This document shows positions 63,893 through 64,000 of a stretch of 64,000 nucleotides of DNA, one piece after another (positions within the stretch are counted from its first letter, which is position 1; each line of letters begins with the position of its first letter). This DNA is from LZORAL124-50-18 sp051208045. GTDB lineage: Bacteria; Pseudomonadota; Gammaproteobacteria; Pseudomonadales; Oleiphilaceae. The translations under genes and the position numbers were made by a program. The stretch lies in the NCBI GenBank assembly GCA_051208045.1, contig JBPJFY010000004.1, positions 124,001 to 188,000 of the forward strand, read 5' to 3'. The notes beneath the pieces were generated by a model that saw only the letters and a program-made list of their open reading frames with translations, was not told the DNA's origin and did no database searches.

Positions 63893-64000
63893 CACCTGCT
63901 GCAACTGATATAACCCCGGCGCACAACGAATTCGACCCAACACAGCAAGGATTCGAACCCAGAAGGCTGTGTAATTCAGGAATTGATTCAGGAAACAAGC

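Noticed and set aside
63940..63972. Minus-strand GGGTTCGAATCC inside an ACACAGC/GCTGTGT inverted repeat, looking like a tRNA T-arm
   Set aside because: The arms that would form the T stem mismatch, no anticodon or D arm fits the flanking sequence, and the region is open in the spoT frame. Probably chance similarity.

Overview
The window reads as a chromosomal segment of a gammaproteobacterium related to Pseudomonadales/Oceanospirillales. The best evidence is gene order as I recall it from Pseudomonas aeruginosa: fimL, dnaQ, rnhA, a methyltransferase, gloB, mltD, an Npp/Yej-type peptide ABC transporter and fabI (13825-28459), then recG, oxyR, ridA and spoT (57337-63892). Intact ORFs are tightly packed. 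I see no rRNA, tRNA, insertion sequence, CRISPR array or phage gene.

Layout. 1-3492 is the end of an HPr-rel-A cassette (PqqD-like protein, HprK-related kinase A, nucleotidyltransferase-fold protein) followed by a polysaccharide deacetylase, as found beside surface-polysaccharide loci. 3498-13790 is mixed housekeeping: DUF1653, malate:quinone oxidoreductase, a Gln/Pro-rich lipoprotein, a YheT hydrolase, a DHH phosphoesterase, BioA, a saccharopine-dehydrogenase-like reductase and small membrane proteins. 13825-28459 is the Pseudomonas-like block, interrupted by an HDOD-GAF protein. 28611-32672 holds two alpha/beta hydrolases, TusA, a monooxygenase-fold protein and a PAS chemoreceptor. 32892-41773 is a complete cbb3 oxidase cluster, ccoNOQP plus ccoGHIS and a TauE/SafE membrane protein, with a possible FNR/ANR box in front.

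41699-50651 is the most unusual part. It holds a core set of type III secretion export genes on the minus strand (sctV, sctD, a probable sctP, sctR, sctS, sctT, sctU), a divergent HrpL-like ECF sigma factor, and a class 3 lipase that could be a secreted substrate. ATPase, stalk, C-ring, secretin, needle and gatekeeper genes are absent. Upstream of both sctV and the lipase I find the same hrp-box-like promoter, CGAACY-N15-ACACTKA, with identical 15-nt spacing. It resembles the known HrpL consensus GGAACC-N15/16-CCACNNA. The inferred system is a small HrpL-driven regulon whose remaining structural genes lie elsewhere or are missing.

50715-57116 contains a DMT transporter overlapping its LysR gene, a nitroreductase, a second chemoreceptor, an orphan 85-residue protein and a YbaK-HDOD fusion. 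The window closes with recG, oxyR, an SDR protein, ridA and spoT. Several convergent gene pairs are separated by long perfect hairpins without a T-run.
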